From: Moraxellaceae bacterium
Lineage (GTDB): Bacteria; Pseudomonadota; Gammaproteobacteria; Pseudomonadales; Moraxellaceae
Direction of reading: 5' to 3'
NCBI GenBank assembly: GCA_014378805.1
Contig: JACMMY010000211.1
Span: forward strand, 1-9,107
DNA length: 9,107 nucleotides
The stretch's first letter is position 1. The number at the start of each line of letters is the position of its first letter. Below the pieces are notes generated by a model, which saw nothing but the letters and a program-made list of their open reading frames with translations, did not search any database and was not told the origin of the DNA. This document shows, in pieces, positions 1-8,135 of the stretch. Position numbers and translations under genes: made by a program.

Positions 1-3000
1 ACAAGATAAATTAAAACAAGCATATCAATATCTACTTACAAAATGGTTGAAAGACAGTTCTTCTCAGCAAACCCTGTTAGATTTGTCTCGTGTGGCAGAT
101 TTTCTGCTTATGAATGCTCAAACTCGTCAAGAGTATGCACTTTGGCAAGTTGGAAGCGTTTTTCAACGTGAAGTGGCTAAAGGATCGTTCACTGACATCG
201 AAACGATACGTCCATTGCTAATAAGATTAGAGCGTTCCCTTGTTGTAAAAAATAATAATGACGATAGTTATAATTTTCTTATTGGCGATTTGCTAAGTGT
301 ATTAGATCCTAACGTAGTTGCAGACCCTGAGGCGTCAAAGGTACGACAGTTTTATGGTATGGATTTGCCTGAAAGTTCTAATATTTCGAGTCGTTTATTA
401 GATTCTGCAATGCAGCAAGTGAATGCTGCGCGCGATGGTTTAACTGTAAGTCGTGACACCGCTGCGATCGCCTTACGTGAAGCAGTTCGCTTACTCAGTG
501 CATCAGGTTGGCAGCTATTAGCGAAAGAAGGTCAAACTCGACTTCAGGATTTAGTTGCTAATTATCGTGTTGATTCTGATGTCATTAATAAATTTAATTT
601 GGATCTTAATCAATTTGCTGAAAAAGTTAAGCAAACCATTGTATTAACGTCTAAATCTGATCAAGTGACGGATGGTAATTTAATTCAAGATGCTCGTCAT
701 GCTGCTGTGCGTGAATCTAGAACAGCACTTGAAAAAATTAAAACATCACTCGCAAAGTACCATCAAAGTCGTGGCGATGTCGTTGCGTTGGCCGTTGTCC
801 CTGAATTGCTGAAAATGGTTAGCGGTGCATTTACGATGCTAGATTTGCCTCGTGCCGCGAAGCTGCTGTCGAATACTACGGCAGCAATGAAATCAACAGT
901 AATGAAAGCAAAATATGTCCCTCATTGGAAACAAACGGATTTGTTAGCTCAGTTAATTTCATCCATTGAATATTATCTTGACCAATTGGCTGGTCAGTAT
1001 CAGGACGATAAAATTTTAGAGCTGGCGGAACGGACATTGGTTGAGTTCAAACAACCGCTTAAAGACTCCGCACCAGTACCAGCAGGTGGTGAAAAACTAT
1101 ACCATGATGAAACAACATCAACCATCATTGATCATATTGATGCGCAACATGAGAGTGCAACAGTTGCAATCCTGAAAACACAGGATCTTGACGTTGAAGT
1201 CGAAAATCCAACTGGATTCCAGGCCGTTACAATTGATAATCCATACAATGATGATTTCGAACAAGATGATGAAATTCGTGAAATCTTTATCGAAGAAGCT
1301 GAAGAAGTTCTTGAAACAATTGCAGCCTATTATCCAAAGTGGAAAGCGAATTTTGCGGATGAAGCATCATTAAAGGAAATGCGTCGTGCGTTTCATACGC
1401 TCAAAGGTTCAGGGCGGATGGTCGGTGCACGCACAGTAGGTGAGCTTTCTTGGTCAATTGAAAATTTATTAAATCGTGTATTGGATCACAGCGTTCAACC
1501 AAGCAAGTCGATGATTGCACTGATCGATGAAGTTTTTGCGGGTATTCCAAATTTAATTGACAGTTATAAGCATAAACGAATAAGTACATCAGCAGAGAAC
1601 AACCAAATCGCGACTTGGATATCCAGTGCCAATCCGCTGATGTATGCCACGATTGTTAAGGAGAATGATTCTTCATTAACCGATGAAGATGATGATTTAG
1701 TTGAGAGTGTTGTTGATATACAGGTTCCTCAAGACGTGCCAAAAAGCACTCAACCAGTGGATGCGAACCCAACATTACCAATCCATCTACTCAGTGATCA
1801 AGCTCCAAAAGTTATGCCATCAGATGATTTCATTAGTTATTTTGGTGATGACGATTCTATTCTTGAAATCTTCTTAGAAGAAGTCAATGAGGTGGTACAA
1901 GAACTCAACGAGCAATTTCCTCAATGGGCGGTTAATTTTGAAAACGCGGCTGCGCTTAAAGTTATACGCAGAAATTTTCATACCTTAAAAGGTTCTGGTC
2001 GAATGATCGGAGCGCATGCATTTGCTGAGCTTGCATGGTCGAATGAGCGTTTATTAAATGGAGTACTTGAAAACTCCGTCGTTCCAACACAAAGTATTGT
2101 CCAGTTACTAGGTGAAGTCATTTCGATTTTGCCAAGTCTCATTCAAGACTTTTCTGCAAAACGTGCTCCAAGAATTGAACTTTTGCCGATCATACATACT
2201 GCTTGGTTGTTGCACAGCGGACATGATATTAGCGCGACACAAATTCAGAGTGTGATACAAAAAGCCGTGGGCGGCGACGCTGATATTCCAGTTTTGGATG
2301 ATGAACAATTTTTGCTTGAAGACTTTGATGCCTTAACAGAAGCATTTAATAATGATGACACTGATCGTGAGCCACAAGTCTTAGTAAAACAGTCATCTCA
2401 AATCGTTGCTAAGCATGCCGCCACTAAGTTAGAAATGTCGATTGATGAGTTGGATCCTCAGTTACTTGAGATTTTTGTGAGTGAGGCTGAAGGCTATTTA
2501 GAAAATATTCGTACTTTTGTTCATAGCAACTTGTCTGCTGCCAACAATACTGTGATGACGAGTGATGTTCTATTGCGCGCACTTCATACCTTACGCGGTA
2601 GTGCTGGCATGACAGGGATTGAGTCTGTATACCAGCTTGCACACGTCATGGAGCATGAGTGCAAACGTTTGATGCGTGAACATGCAGCCTTGAAAGATGA
2701 TCATTTAGATGCCTTGGTTGAGTTAGATCGCTTGGCAACCCTGCAAGTGAATTTGCTAAAGTCGGGTCAGATGCCTACTTTAGATCCCGCATGCTATGCG
2801 TTTATTGATCGCGTTGAAGCATTAGCACCGAAGAAAGATGTTGATGGTATGAACACAACAGCAGAACCCGTCTTCACTGGGCTTGTTACTGAGCTTATGG
2901 ATATCGGTATAGATGATGTGTTAGATGCTGAATGGACATTGAAAGAGCAACTTACAAGTAAAAATGCACTTGCCCATGTCGAAATATTAAACGCTCAGAT

Positions 3001-6000
3001 GATCAAGCTCTCTGAAGCTGTAGTTTCATTGCCAATCGTGCCATTAGCTGATTTAGCTTCATTTCTTCAACAGACTTACCAACATATCATTAATCATCCA
3101 GCGTTACTTGAAAGTGAACTTGTTGGATTGGCTGATGATTTGTTGGAAGCGCATAGCGCCTTAACTCGGATGTTTGACGAGTTGGCCGCAAGTTTACAAG
3201 TACAGCCTGTCCAGTTGGTGATTGAGCGTTTACAACATTGGCATAATCAGGCTCCAACGCAAAAAGTTGTCCTTGCAACTACTCCTGAGATTGAAACGTC
3301 TACTGTTCAAGCAATTCATAGTGATGCAGTTCGTTTAATTTATCCGGTCGATAGTGAAAATGATGCTGAGTTACTCGAAGTGTTCATGGAAGAAGCGGAA
3401 GAGTTGGTACAAGAGATTGACCAAAGCTTTAGTGCTTGGGCTGCTCAGACGACTAATAATGAACCCCTTAAAGCATTACAGCGTCATTTGCACACGCTTA
3501 AAGGTGGCGCTCGTATGGCCCGTGTTGAGAGCTTGGGAGATTATACTCATGAGCTTGAAACGGTTTATGAGCGATTGGTTGGTGATTGCAAAAATACGCC
3601 AGAAGTTCTTGTCCGTTTCTTGCGCCATGCCCAAGATCAAGTTGCACAGCAAGTTGATCAACTTGGACAGTCACAACAGTCATTCTTTACGCCGACAGAA
3701 ACATCAACGTTGCAACAATATATTAAGTCACGTGATATTCAGGTACTTCAAGGTTACTTTGATCTGATTGACTCTAATCGGACTGGAATCAGCGCGCCTA
3801 GCCTAGTCGCGGAAGAAGTTACAGCAAAAATTGAACCTTTGGTGGCTTCACCTGCTGTACCTCAGCCTATAATCCAAAAACCAGTCATCGCTTCTAAAGT
3901 AGAAACAGTCAATGATATTCCAACTTTAGGTCAAATGCAGGTATTGGCTGAAGCTTGGGATGAGGGTAGTGCACCTGATCCTGATGTATTAGAAATCTTT
4001 TTAGATGAAGCGGGAGAAATTGTTGATTTGACGAGTGTTCAACTTACGAAATGGTTGAATAATTCTAGTCAATTTGATGATCCGAGTAATAAAAAATTAT
4101 TACAAGATTTACAGCGTAATCTGCACACCTTCAAAGGCGGTGCTCGCATGGCGGGTGTGAATTCACTCGGTGATTTATCGCATGAGATGGAGTTTGTTTA
4201 CGAAGATCTCGCTTTAGCTAAACGCCCCGTTACTCCAGAAATTGCTGTATTGCTTAACCAAAGTCATGATTGGTTGGCCGACTCAATCGCGGTACTTGAT
4301 CGTGGTGAACGTCCGCAAATGCCGCAACCGTTAATTGATGCATTGCGCTTATTCCGTAAGGATCCTGCATTGTTAGCCGCTACACTAGCAAAGCCTGGCA
4401 CATCATCAATTGCAACGATAGCCGATAATGGTGGCATTGCAAGAGCGGCAGAGACTGTTTCAACGCCAGCAACATTTGTTAAAGAAATTGCAAAAGTATC
4501 CTTGCCGATACCGAAGGCGACGCAAGAAACCATTATAGATCCATCTGGCTTACCGCCAATGACGGGCGCATTCCCTAAATCGAATGACTTAGATGTCTCC
4601 TCTTCCGAAATGGTGCGTGTTTCAGCATCAATGATGGAAAAGATGATCAATCTTGCGGGTGAAAATGCAATTAGCCGTGCACGAATTGAAATGGAGTTGA
4701 CAGGTTTTGCGGCGACTGTTGATGAAATGGGTACTGCGATTCAGAAAATTTCTGAACAATTACGTCGTATGGATGGTGAGCTAGAATCGCAAATCATCGC
4801 ACGCCATCACGATGAAGTCAGTCAACACGATAGTGGTCAATATCAAGATTTTGATCCGCTAGAGATGGATCAATATTCATCGATCAATCAATTGTCAAAA
4901 TCTTTAGCTGAGTCTGTTTCCGACTTGCTAGATTTTAAAAATACGTTAATTGAAAAGTCGCGTGATTCAGAAAGTCTATTGCTTCAACAGTCGAGGATTC
5001 AATCCGAGTTGCATGAGGGCTTAATGAGTTCTCGTTTGGTTCCATTCTCACGTTTGGTTCCACGCTTGCAGCGTGTGGTTCGTCAGACTGCAACTGAATT
5101 GGGCAAACCTGTCGAACTGAATATCCTCAATGCGGAAGGCGAGTTAGATCGTAGTGTTTTAGAGCGTATGATTGCACCACTTGAACATATGTTACGTAAC
5201 GCGGTTGACCATGGTATGGAGTCAGTTGTTGATCGTAAACTGCAACATAAACCAGAAAAAGGTTCGATTACGCTTTCAGTATTACGAGAAGGCAGTGAAG
5301 TCATTATCACGCTGCAAGATGATGGACGAGGAATTAATGTTGATGCAGTGCGTAGTAAGGCGATAGAGCGCGGCATTATCGAAGCGTCTGCTTTGCAGAC
5401 TGAATCTGAAATCATGCAGTTAATTTTCCATGCAGGTTTGTCGACAGCTGCGCAAGTGACTCAGATTTCTGGTCGCGGCGTCGGTATGGATGTTGTTCAA
5501 AGTGAAATCCGTCAATTAGGCGGTGTCGTCTCTGTGAGCTCTGTAGCGGGTCAAGGCACTTGTTTTACCTTACGTTTACCACTCACTGTTGCGGTAACTG
5601 ATGCACTACGTGTCCGTGTTGGCGATCGCATTTTTGCAGTTTCATTGTCCCAAATTGAGCGTATTGTTCGCATTGGTAATTCTGAACTTGAAAATTTTTA
5701 TCAGTCAAATAAAGAAACTTATGAGATTGATGGGCAGCAATATCGTTTACGTTATTTAGGTGAACTTGTGGGTGGTTCACATACTCCAACCTTATATGGC
5801 CAAGGGCAAAATATTCCTTCGCCCTTACTGTTGGTTAAATACGAAGGACAGCGTTTCGCCGTGCAAGTAGACCAATTGATTGGATCACGCGAAGAGATTG
5901 TTATTAAACCCGTTGGCGTGCAATTGGTGAGTGTGGGCAGTATCTCAGGTGCGACCATTCTCGGTGATGGTTCTGTGGTCATCATTTTAGATTTGGTTGC

Positions 6001-6487
6001 TTTGGCACGCTCTGCGGGCAGCATCGCTCGATTAAGAGCAACCTCGCGAGCTGATCTGAAAGTCACTCCTGTCGTTATTGCGCACAAACAAACGATTATG
6101 GTGGTTGACGATTCTGTGACGGTGCGTAAAGTGACGACTCGTTTACTTGAGCGTCATGGTTATCAGGTCATTCAAGCGAAAGACGGTGTTGATGCAATGA
6201 GTAAACTTGAGGAAGCGCATCCAGACATTATGTTGCTCGATATCGAAATGCCACGTATGGATGGCTTTGAAGTTGCGACGCTCGTGCGTCATAGCCCAAG
6301 ATTGTCGTACTTACCGATCATTATGATTACTTCACGAACTGGCGAAAAACATCGTGAGCGTGCGTATAGCGTTGGTGTAAACGGCTATATGGGCAAACCA
6401 TTTCAAGAGCAAATTTTGCTCGAAAACATCAATGATCTTTTACTGGAGTCAAAAGCTGAACTCGCCCGTAAAAAGACAACGGCATAA
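1..6487 (+). CDS. chpA: ChpA-type hybrid chemosensory histidine kinase (CheA family, multiple HPt domains plus receiver), 5'-partial
   Basis: This is the central kinase of the Pil-Chp system, which controls type IV pilus extension and retraction and surface sensing. It is a cytoplasmic protein in the receptor array. The frame is open from base 2. The TTG at 47 has no Shine-Dalgarno sequence, and the upstream codons (QDKLKQAYQYLLTKWL) read as ordinary helical protein, so the true start is left of the window. Residues below are counted from the TTG at 47. A FimL-like pseudo-HPt (about 208-320) has Lys256 at the acceptor position. HPt domains have acceptor His450, His645, His847, His1149 and His1360, each in an (F/L)HT(L/F)(K/R)G motif. 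A second pseudo-HPt (about 938-1060) has Ile986 instead. The CheA dimerisation region starts near 1521. The HATPase (about 1660-1845) has an N-box (N1718, D1721, H1722), DDGRG at 1758-1762 and GRGVGMD from 1809. A CheW-like domain spans about 1847-1990. The receiver (about 2018-2135) keeps D2021/D2022, phospho-acceptor D2065, T2095 and K2117. All catalytic motifs look intact. Pseudomonas ChpA, at roughly 2,470 residues, has the same plan. Family assignment is firm; the gene name rests on architecture plus neighbours. Confidence 0.93.
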   Translation, partial: QDKLKQAYQYLLTKWLKDSSSQQTLLDLSRVADFLLMNAQTRQEYALWQVGSVFQREVAKGSFTDIETIRPLLIRLERSLVVKNNNDDSYNFLIGDLLSVLDPNVVADPEASKVRQFYGMDLPESSNISSRLLDSAMQQVNAARDGLTVSRDTAAIALREAVRLLSASGWQLLAKEGQTRLQDLVANYRVDSDVINKFNLDLNQFAEKVKQTIVLTSKSDQVTDGNLIQDARHAAVRESRTALEKIKTSLAKYHQSRGDVVALAVVPELLKMVSGAFTMLDLPRAAKLLSNTTAAMKSTVMKAKYVPHWKQTDLLAQLISSIEYYLDQLAGQYQDDKILELAERTLVEFKQPLKDSAPVPAGGEKLYHDETTSTIIDHIDAQHESATVAILKTQDLDVEVENPTGFQAVTIDNPYNDDFEQDDEIREIFIEEAEEVLETIAAYYPKWKANFADEASLKEMRRAFHTLKGSGRMVGARTVGELSWSIENLLNRVLDHSVQPSKSMIALIDEVFAGIPNLIDSYKHKRISTSAENNQIATWISSANPLMYATIVKENDSSLTDEDDDLVESVVDIQVPQDVPKSTQPVDANPTLPIHLLSDQAPKVMPSDDFISYFGDDDSILEIFLEEVNEVVQELNEQFPQWAVNFENAAALKVIRRNFHTLKGSGRMIGAHAFAELAWSNERLLNGVLENSVVPTQSIVQLLGEVISILPSLIQDFSAKRAPRIELLPIIHTAWLLHSGHDISATQIQSVIQKAVGGDADIPVLDDEQFLLEDFDALTEAFNNDDTDREPQVLVKQSSQIVAKHAATKLEMSIDELDPQLLEIFVSEAEGYLENIRTFVHSNLSAANNTVMTSDVLLRALHTLRGSAGMTGIESVYQLAHVMEHECKRLMREHAALKDDHLDALVELDRLATLQVNLLKSGQMPTLDPACYAFIDRVEALAPKKDVDGMNTTAEPVFTGLVTELMDIGIDDVLDAEWTLKEQLTSKNALAHVEILNAQMIKLSEAVVSLPIVPLADLASFLQQTYQHIINHPALLESELVGLADDLLEAHSALTRMFDELAASLQVQPVQLVIERLQHWHNQAPTQKVVLATTPEIETSTVQAIHSDAVRLIYPVDSENDAELLEVFMEEAEELVQEIDQSFSAWAAQTTNNEPLKALQRHLHTLKGGARMARVESLGDYTHELETVYERLVGDCKNTPEVLVRFLRHAQDQVAQQVDQLGQSQQSFFTPTETSTLQQYIKSRDIQVLQGYFDLIDSNRTGISAPSLVAEEVTAKIEPLVASPAVPQPIIQKPVIASKVETVNDIPTLGQMQVLAEAWDEGSAPDPDVLEIFLDEAGEIVDLTSVQLTKWLNNSSQFDDPSNKKLLQDLQRNLHTFKGGARMAGVNSLGDLSHEMEFVYEDLALAKRPVTPEIAVLLNQSHDWLADSIAVLDRGERPQMPQPLIDALRLFRKDPALLAATLAKPGTSSIATIADNGGIARAAETVSTPATFVKEIAKVSLPIPKATQETIIDPSGLPPMTGAFPKSNDLDVSSSEMVRVSASMMEKMINLAGENAISRARIEMELTGFAATVDEMGTAIQKISEQLRRMDGELESQIIARHHDEVSQHDSGQYQDFDPLEMDQYSSINQLSKSLAESVSDLLDFKNTLIEKSRDSESLLLQQSRIQSELHEGLMSSRLVPFSRLVPRLQRVVRQTATELGKPVELNILNAEGELDRSVLERMIAPLEHMLRNAVDHGMESVVDRKLQHKPEKGSITLSVLREGSEVIITLQDDGRGINVDAVRSKAIERGIIEASALQTESEIMQLIFHAGLSTAAQVTQISGRGVGMDVVQSEIRQLGGVVSVSSVAGQGTCFTLRLPLTVAVTDALRVRVGDRIFAVSLSQIERIVRIGNSELENFYQSNKETYEIDGQQYRLRYLGELVGGSHTPTLYGQGQNIPSPLLLVKYEGQRFAVQVDQLIGSREEIVIKPVGVQLVSVGSISGATILGDGSVVIILDLVALARSAGSIARLRATSRADLKVTPVVIAHKQTIMVVDDSVTVRKVTTRLLERHGYQVIQAKDGVDAMSKLEEAHPDIMLLDIEMPRMDGFEVATLVRHSPRLSYLPIIMITSRTGEKHRERAYSVGVNGYMGKPFQEQILLENINDLLLESKAELARKKTTA
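1265..4330 (+). repeat. Protein-level repeat array: five HPt modules plus one pseudo-HPt inside chpA
   Basis: The modules begin near 1265, 1847, 2444, 3350 and 3977. Each opens with an acidic helix of the form (I/L)LE(I/V)F(L/M)(E/D)E and carries its histidine codon at 1394, 1979, 2585, 3491 and 4124 respectively. A sixth module without histidine sits between the third and fourth (about 2858-3226). The first two histidine modules share the identical ten-residue core FHTLKGSGRM, and the last two share the core HT-x-KGGARMA. This suggests two separate tandem duplications. At DNA level the copies have diverged at many third positions, so the duplications are old and the array is not a recent direct repeat. 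Acidic and proline-containing linkers of variable length separate the modules. Confidence 0.8.
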
Positions 6488-6492
6488 TCGTC

Positions 6493-7587
6493 ATGGCGTA
6501 TTCAGCTGCTCCTCGGCTGTTGATTGTTGCTGACAGCCCTATGCAACGTATTGCGATTGCTGATGCAGTATCGCGTAGTGGTTTCGATGTGCTGCATAAC
6601 ATCCATTCTGATCGGCTTAAATCAGAGCATTGTACGTTGTCGCCCACGCTCTGGTTGTTGGATGTCGAAGATGAAGATAAAGTATTAGACTTGTTGGGCG
6701 ATGATGCACCGTTGATGGTGGGTATTACACCCGCACCGCCACCGATTAACAAGGCTGCCTATCTAAAATGGGTCAAATCACTAAGTGCCAAACTCAATAA
6801 AGTACTTGGTGACGCCGCGCCTTTGTTGGTGTTTGAAGAAGAGCCTGTTGAAGCTGAAAATCAACAGGTCGATACTGAATTAAAGATACCGCCTAACGCC
6901 AATCCATCCTACATTACAGGAACTGTCCCACCGAATTGGCAATATGTTTGTGTCTTGGCTGCTTCAATGGGTGGACCTGAAGCGGTTAAACGGTTCTTAG
7001 ATAATGTCCCCGTGACGCTACCTGTCGCATTTGTTCTTGTGCAACACATTGATCCAAACATGCAGTCAGTTTTGCCGCGTGTGTTGGGACGGCATAATGG
7101 GTGGAAGTTTGACACGGAAAAGAATTTTAGTAGTCAGCAACCTAATGAAGAACTTAGAATACTTCCAAACCTGCAACTGGAGAAAGGTCGAGTTTTGATT
7201 GTTCCTGCTGTGCGTCAGCTTGATTTTGGTGATTGCGGTGAGGTATTTGCGCACGCGCCACTGAAAAAAAACTCTCAGAAATACAAGCCGTGGCCAGGAC
7301 AATATCAGCCATCGATTAATGATGTTATGCGCCGTGCGGCTGAGGCATTTCGTTCACGGTTAATTACGATTGTTTTCAGTGGAATGGGTGATGACGGTAG
7401 TTCGGCTGTCACAACAGTTCAAGAAACGCGTGGAATTATCTGGGCGCAAACTTCGGGAAGTTGTATTTGCTCTAGTCAACCTGATAATGTAAGAGCATCG
7501 GGTCAGGTGAGTTTTAACGGGACACCAGAAATGTTAGCCGAACATTTACAGCAGTTTATTGCTGAACAATCGATCTCCATGAGCTAA
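6493..7587 (+). CDS. chpB: ChpB, CheB-type receptor methylesterase with degenerate receiver domain
   Basis: This is a protein-glutamate methylesterase of the CheB family, expected to hydrolyse glutamyl methyl esters on the chemoreceptor (PilJ in known Pil-Chp systems) and so reset adaptation. It has 364 residues, close to normal CheB length. The catalytic domain runs from about 150 to 358 and shows the triad: Ser158 in AASMGG, His185 in VQHID and Asp301 in GMGDDG. The N-terminal ~105 residues resemble a CheY-like receiver but are reduced. The acidic pair is Ala13-Asp14 rather than Asp-Asp. Asp57 sits in LLDVED at the acceptor position, Thr79 follows strand 4, and the usual helix 4/strand 5 segment before Lys87 appears missing. 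An acidic linker (about 112-135) joins the two halves. ATG 6493 lies 5 nt after the chpA stop with no strong Shine-Dalgarno sequence, so translational coupling to chpA is likely. Near the C-terminus, CICSSQPDNVRASG stands where CheB usually has a GMP motif. The ChpB name relies on position next to chpA. Confidence 0.9.
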   Translation: MAYSAAPRLLIVADSPMQRIAIADAVSRSGFDVLHNIHSDRLKSEHCTLSPTLWLLDVEDEDKVLDLLGDDAPLMVGITPAPPPINKAAYLKWVKSLSAKLNKVLGDAAPLLVFEEEPVEAENQQVDTELKIPPNANPSYITGTVPPNWQYVCVLAASMGGPEAVKRFLDNVPVTLPVAFVLVQHIDPNMQSVLPRVLGRHNGWKFDTEKNFSSQQPNEELRILPNLQLEKGRVLIVPAVRQLDFGDCGEVFAHAPLKKNSQKYKPWPGQYQPSINDVMRRAAEAFRSRLITIVFSGMGDDGSSAVTTVQETRGIIWAQTSGSCICSSQPDNVRASGQVSFNGTPEMLAEHLQQFIAEQSISMS

Positions 7588-7603
7588 TCATTATTTAAGA
7601 AAT

Positions 7604-7610
7604 AAGGAAA
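7604..7610 (+). promoter_or_regulatory. Ribosome binding site of the CheW-like gene
   Basis: AAGGAAA lies 6 nt before the ATG at 7617 and is a good Shine-Dalgarno match. It supports that start and contrasts with chpB, which has no clear site of its own. No promoter is visible in the 29-nt gap after chpB, so this gene is probably read from the upstream transcript. Confidence 0.7.
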
Positions 7611-7616
7611 TCAACG

Positions 7617-8087
7617 ATGAGTAATGTTAATCTCGCGAAGGACTCACAAACTTCACTGTCAAATCAGAACATCAGCTTGCTGACCACCTCAGGCGTCTTA
7701 GAGCTGTACGTTTTATCTATTGGTAACGGTGTATCTTGGGTTTTGCCGCAGACATTAGGGGTGGAAGCAGTCGCTCTTAAGCCGACATCAGACAAAGAAA
7801 TCGTCTGGCAAGGCAAAAAAATTCCATTAGTCATGCTCGCAGACAAAAAAAATGTCACTCATGCACTTATCATCGAAGGTGTACAAGATCAGCTTAATTA
7901 TGCGATTGCAACAACCAGTGAGCCAATCTTGACGAGGGTAAAGATGTCAGCTCTAAAGGATATCGACTCTCTCCCAGATGCGAAAGGCACGAGTAAATCG
8001 AGTCAGTTTGTCTATCAACATATTCAACATGATACTCAAATGTGGGTTGTTCCTGATTTAGAGGAAGTTGAGCGTTCATTTAAATAG
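7617..8087 (+). CDS. chpC: CheW-like chemosensory adaptor protein, probable ChpC
   Basis: This 156-residue cytoplasmic protein is the third gene of the chp block. It follows chpB by 29 nt and is preceded by a good Shine-Dalgarno sequence. After a polar N-terminal tail (about 1-26), residues 27-150 fit a CheW/SH3-like beta fold, with alternating hydrophobic strands such as LELYVLSIG, ISWVLP-type and HALIIEGV. It also has the IVWQGKKIPLVML stretch, which corresponds to the CheW segment before the conserved strand that normally reads G..IPVVDL. Sequence conservation to classical CheW is weak, so it could be read as a hypothetical protein without its context. In Pseudomonas, chpC encodes a second CheW-like adaptor, of about the same size, downstream of chpB, and that position matches here. 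CheW-type adaptors couple receptors to the P5 domain of the kinase. Which receptor this one serves cannot be told from the sequence. The CheW fold is fairly likely; the chpC name is an inference from gene order. Confidence 0.78.
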   Translation: MSNVNLAKDSQTSLSNQNISLLTTSGVLELYVLSIGNGVSWVLPQTLGVEAVALKPTSDKEIVWQGKKIPLVMLADKKNVTHALIIEGVQDQLNYAIATTSEPILTRVKMSALKDIDSLPDAKGTSKSSQFVYQHIQHDTQMWVVPDLEEVERSFK

Positions 8088-8135
8088 TGTGAGATCCACG
8101 TAATATTGGTTTAATGCGCATTTTGCGCGGATCAT

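Noticed and set aside
43..45. ATG at base 43 as a start for chpA
   Set aside because: It is in a different frame from the kinase and has no Shine-Dalgarno sequence.
464..471. GCGATCGC octamer, again at 5622-5629, as a possible highly iterated palindrome
   Set aside because: Only two copies occur in 9.1 kb and both are inside coding sequence, so there is no evidence of enrichment.
3354..3767. Plus-strand open frame of 137 codons in another frame of chpA
   Set aside because: It overlaps the fourth HPt module, whose own frame has clear family motifs. The alternative product is a basic, low-complexity sequence with no family resemblance.
4264..4650. Minus-strand open frame of 128 codons inside chpA
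   Set aside because: It lies wholly inside an intact coding region, is antisense to the HPt5-to-P3 linker, and has no Shine-Dalgarno sequence or recognisable domain. It is a shadow of the chpA codon pattern.
6429..6752. Minus-strand frame spanning the chpA/chpB junction
   Set aside because: Both plus-strand genes are intact and well supported here, and the antisense product (Ser/Asn-rich) has no recognisable features.
8116..8128. Small hairpin GCGCA-TTT-TGCGC after chpC
   Set aside because: The stem is only 5 bp and no T-tract follows, so it is not a terminator on its own; the strong palindrome just downstream explains the region.
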